From positions 1-33,074 of the forward strand of contig JABSSL010000119.1 of NCBI GenBank assembly GCA_013214355.1: a stretch of DNA of 33,074 bases. Reading direction: 5' to 3'. Under the pieces are notes generated by a model. That model made no database searches and was not told the DNA's origin. It saw only the letters and a program-made list of their open reading frames with translations. Source of the stretch: Saprospiraceae bacterium (lineage in GTDB: Bacteria > Bacteroidota > Bacteroidia > Chitinophagales > Saprospiraceae). The position numbers and the translations under genes are program-made. Positions within the stretch are counted from its first letter, which is position 1. Every line of letters begins with the position of its first letter. Positions 32,487-33,074 of the stretch are shown here, piece by piece.

Positions 32487-33074
32487 GGGGCAAGTAGGCA
32501 TAGCTCAAGAAAAGAGTATAGTTCTGGCTTTATCTCAGCACGCTTCTTGTAAATTCAGTATCTTGAGTTGATGTTCTTTGAAAGGCTAATAAAACTCAAT
32601 TTTTCTTAAAAAAATGTTAAATTTTTGCACCCATTTTTTTAGACCCTTCTTAAGTAGCTGATAGTCAAGGTTAGTACACTTAAAGAAAATTCGTTTGACA
32701 AAAAAAGGCTCATTTTTGTTAAAATTCAATGTGTCGTTTTTTGGCATTTTGGACTTATATAATTGGTAGCGAATTAATTACATATGTAGGTAGCTTTTGG
32801 TTTGCCAAAAATACTCAAATCTGTGACAGCCAATTGAGTGTTAAAAAACAAATCAAAAACCCTTTAATACGTCTTTTCTGACACTCTCATGACAAATGTT
32901 AAAATTGTTATAGATTGATTTAGAAAGGGTTATCATTGATTTTGGAGGGGTAAGGGTAGGAGAGCACGTCCCTGAAGATTAGGATGAACTGTGTTCAAAA
33001 ACAAGAGCTATGCCCTATATTTTTGTTCATTTTGGAACTTGAGGTGGAACTCTCTTTCAAAAGGTTTTTGGGAG
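32487..33074. other. AT-rich noncoding right edge
   Basis: No gene was recognised in about 590 bases. The tract is AT-rich with many A and T runs. TTGACA followed after 18 bases by TTAAAA (near 32696) and the sequence TATAAT near 32757 could be promoters, but neither fits the Bacteroidota pattern. It may be an origin, a promoter region for a gene beyond the edge, or an island boundary. Confidence 0.45.

Noticed and set aside
1-33074. CRISPR array or cas genes
   Set aside because: No set of regularly spaced identical repeats and no Cas-like protein was found. The structured tract has non-identical elements with irregular spacing.

Overview
The window looks like a chromosomal segment of a Bacteroidota bacterium, most likely from the Saprospiria or a similar lineage. 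This is inferred, not searched. The signs are promoters of the Bacteroidota type (TTTG-N19-TAnnTTTG), weak Shine-Dalgarno sites, a CBM9-like/DUF5916 outer-membrane protein, an azurin lipoprotein, and tandem DUF4407 membrane proteins. Most of the window (about 4.1 kb to the right edge) appears to be an accessory island. It starts at a tRNA-Arg(TCT) gene followed by a tyrosine recombinase. No second attachment site was seen, so the island probably runs past the right edge.

Layout. 0.36-3.2 kb: core-like genes for a DUF5916 protein and an azurin lipoprotein (minus strand). 3.5-4.0 kb: a promoter, a broken 5' copy of tRNA-Arg, a small GIY-YIG nuclease gene whose last codons lie inside the intact tRNA-Arg, then a strong terminator. 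4.1-5.3 kb: integrase. 5.5-5.9 kb: remnant of an IS5-family (IS903-like) element. 6.1-12.3 kb: a divergent locus with a four-gene minus-strand operon containing two paralogous DUF4407 membrane/coiled-coil proteins, facing away from an 884-residue protein with a helical N-terminus, one membrane segment and a C-terminal endonuclease/exonuclease/phosphatase (EEP) nuclease domain. This is the best candidate for an undescribed multi-gene system, although its function is not shown by the sequence.

12.4-24.2 kb (all minus strand) is a restriction-modification block. Reading in the direction of transcription it holds a second hsdM carrying a -1 frame change at a textbook slippery heptamer, a DUF262/HNH (GmrSD-like) restriction protein, an IS200/IS605-like (RAYT-type) transposase with a pair of inverted palindromes, then hsdM, hsdS, hsdR and a UvrD-like helicase. 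24.2-26.0 kb: a small membrane protein and a repeat-containing lipoprotein interrupted by one frameshift. 26.5-27.4 kb: a DUF4240 protein followed by a small GIY-YIG/URI-like protein, possibly an immunity/toxin pair.

27.4-32.5 kb looks like the control and maintenance module of the mobile element: an Xre repressor, an AT-rich operator region with repeated TAGTTG boxes, a small HTH protein, an 800-bp noncoding tract full of RNA-like structure, a winged-helix-like protein and several small genes. The noncoding tract contains three tRNA-like elements, each with a 7-nt acceptor-like stem, a 5-bp T stem and a canonical TTCGAYT T loop but no normal tRNA body. They are interleaved with strong hairpins. 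A separate two-copy element (28.53-28.65 and 30.98-31.11 kb) keeps the same hairpin architecture while the stem sequences differ with compensating changes, which is strong evidence of selection on structure. These structured elements and the DUF4407/EEP locus deserve the closest follow-up. The last 590 bp are AT-rich with no gene recognised.
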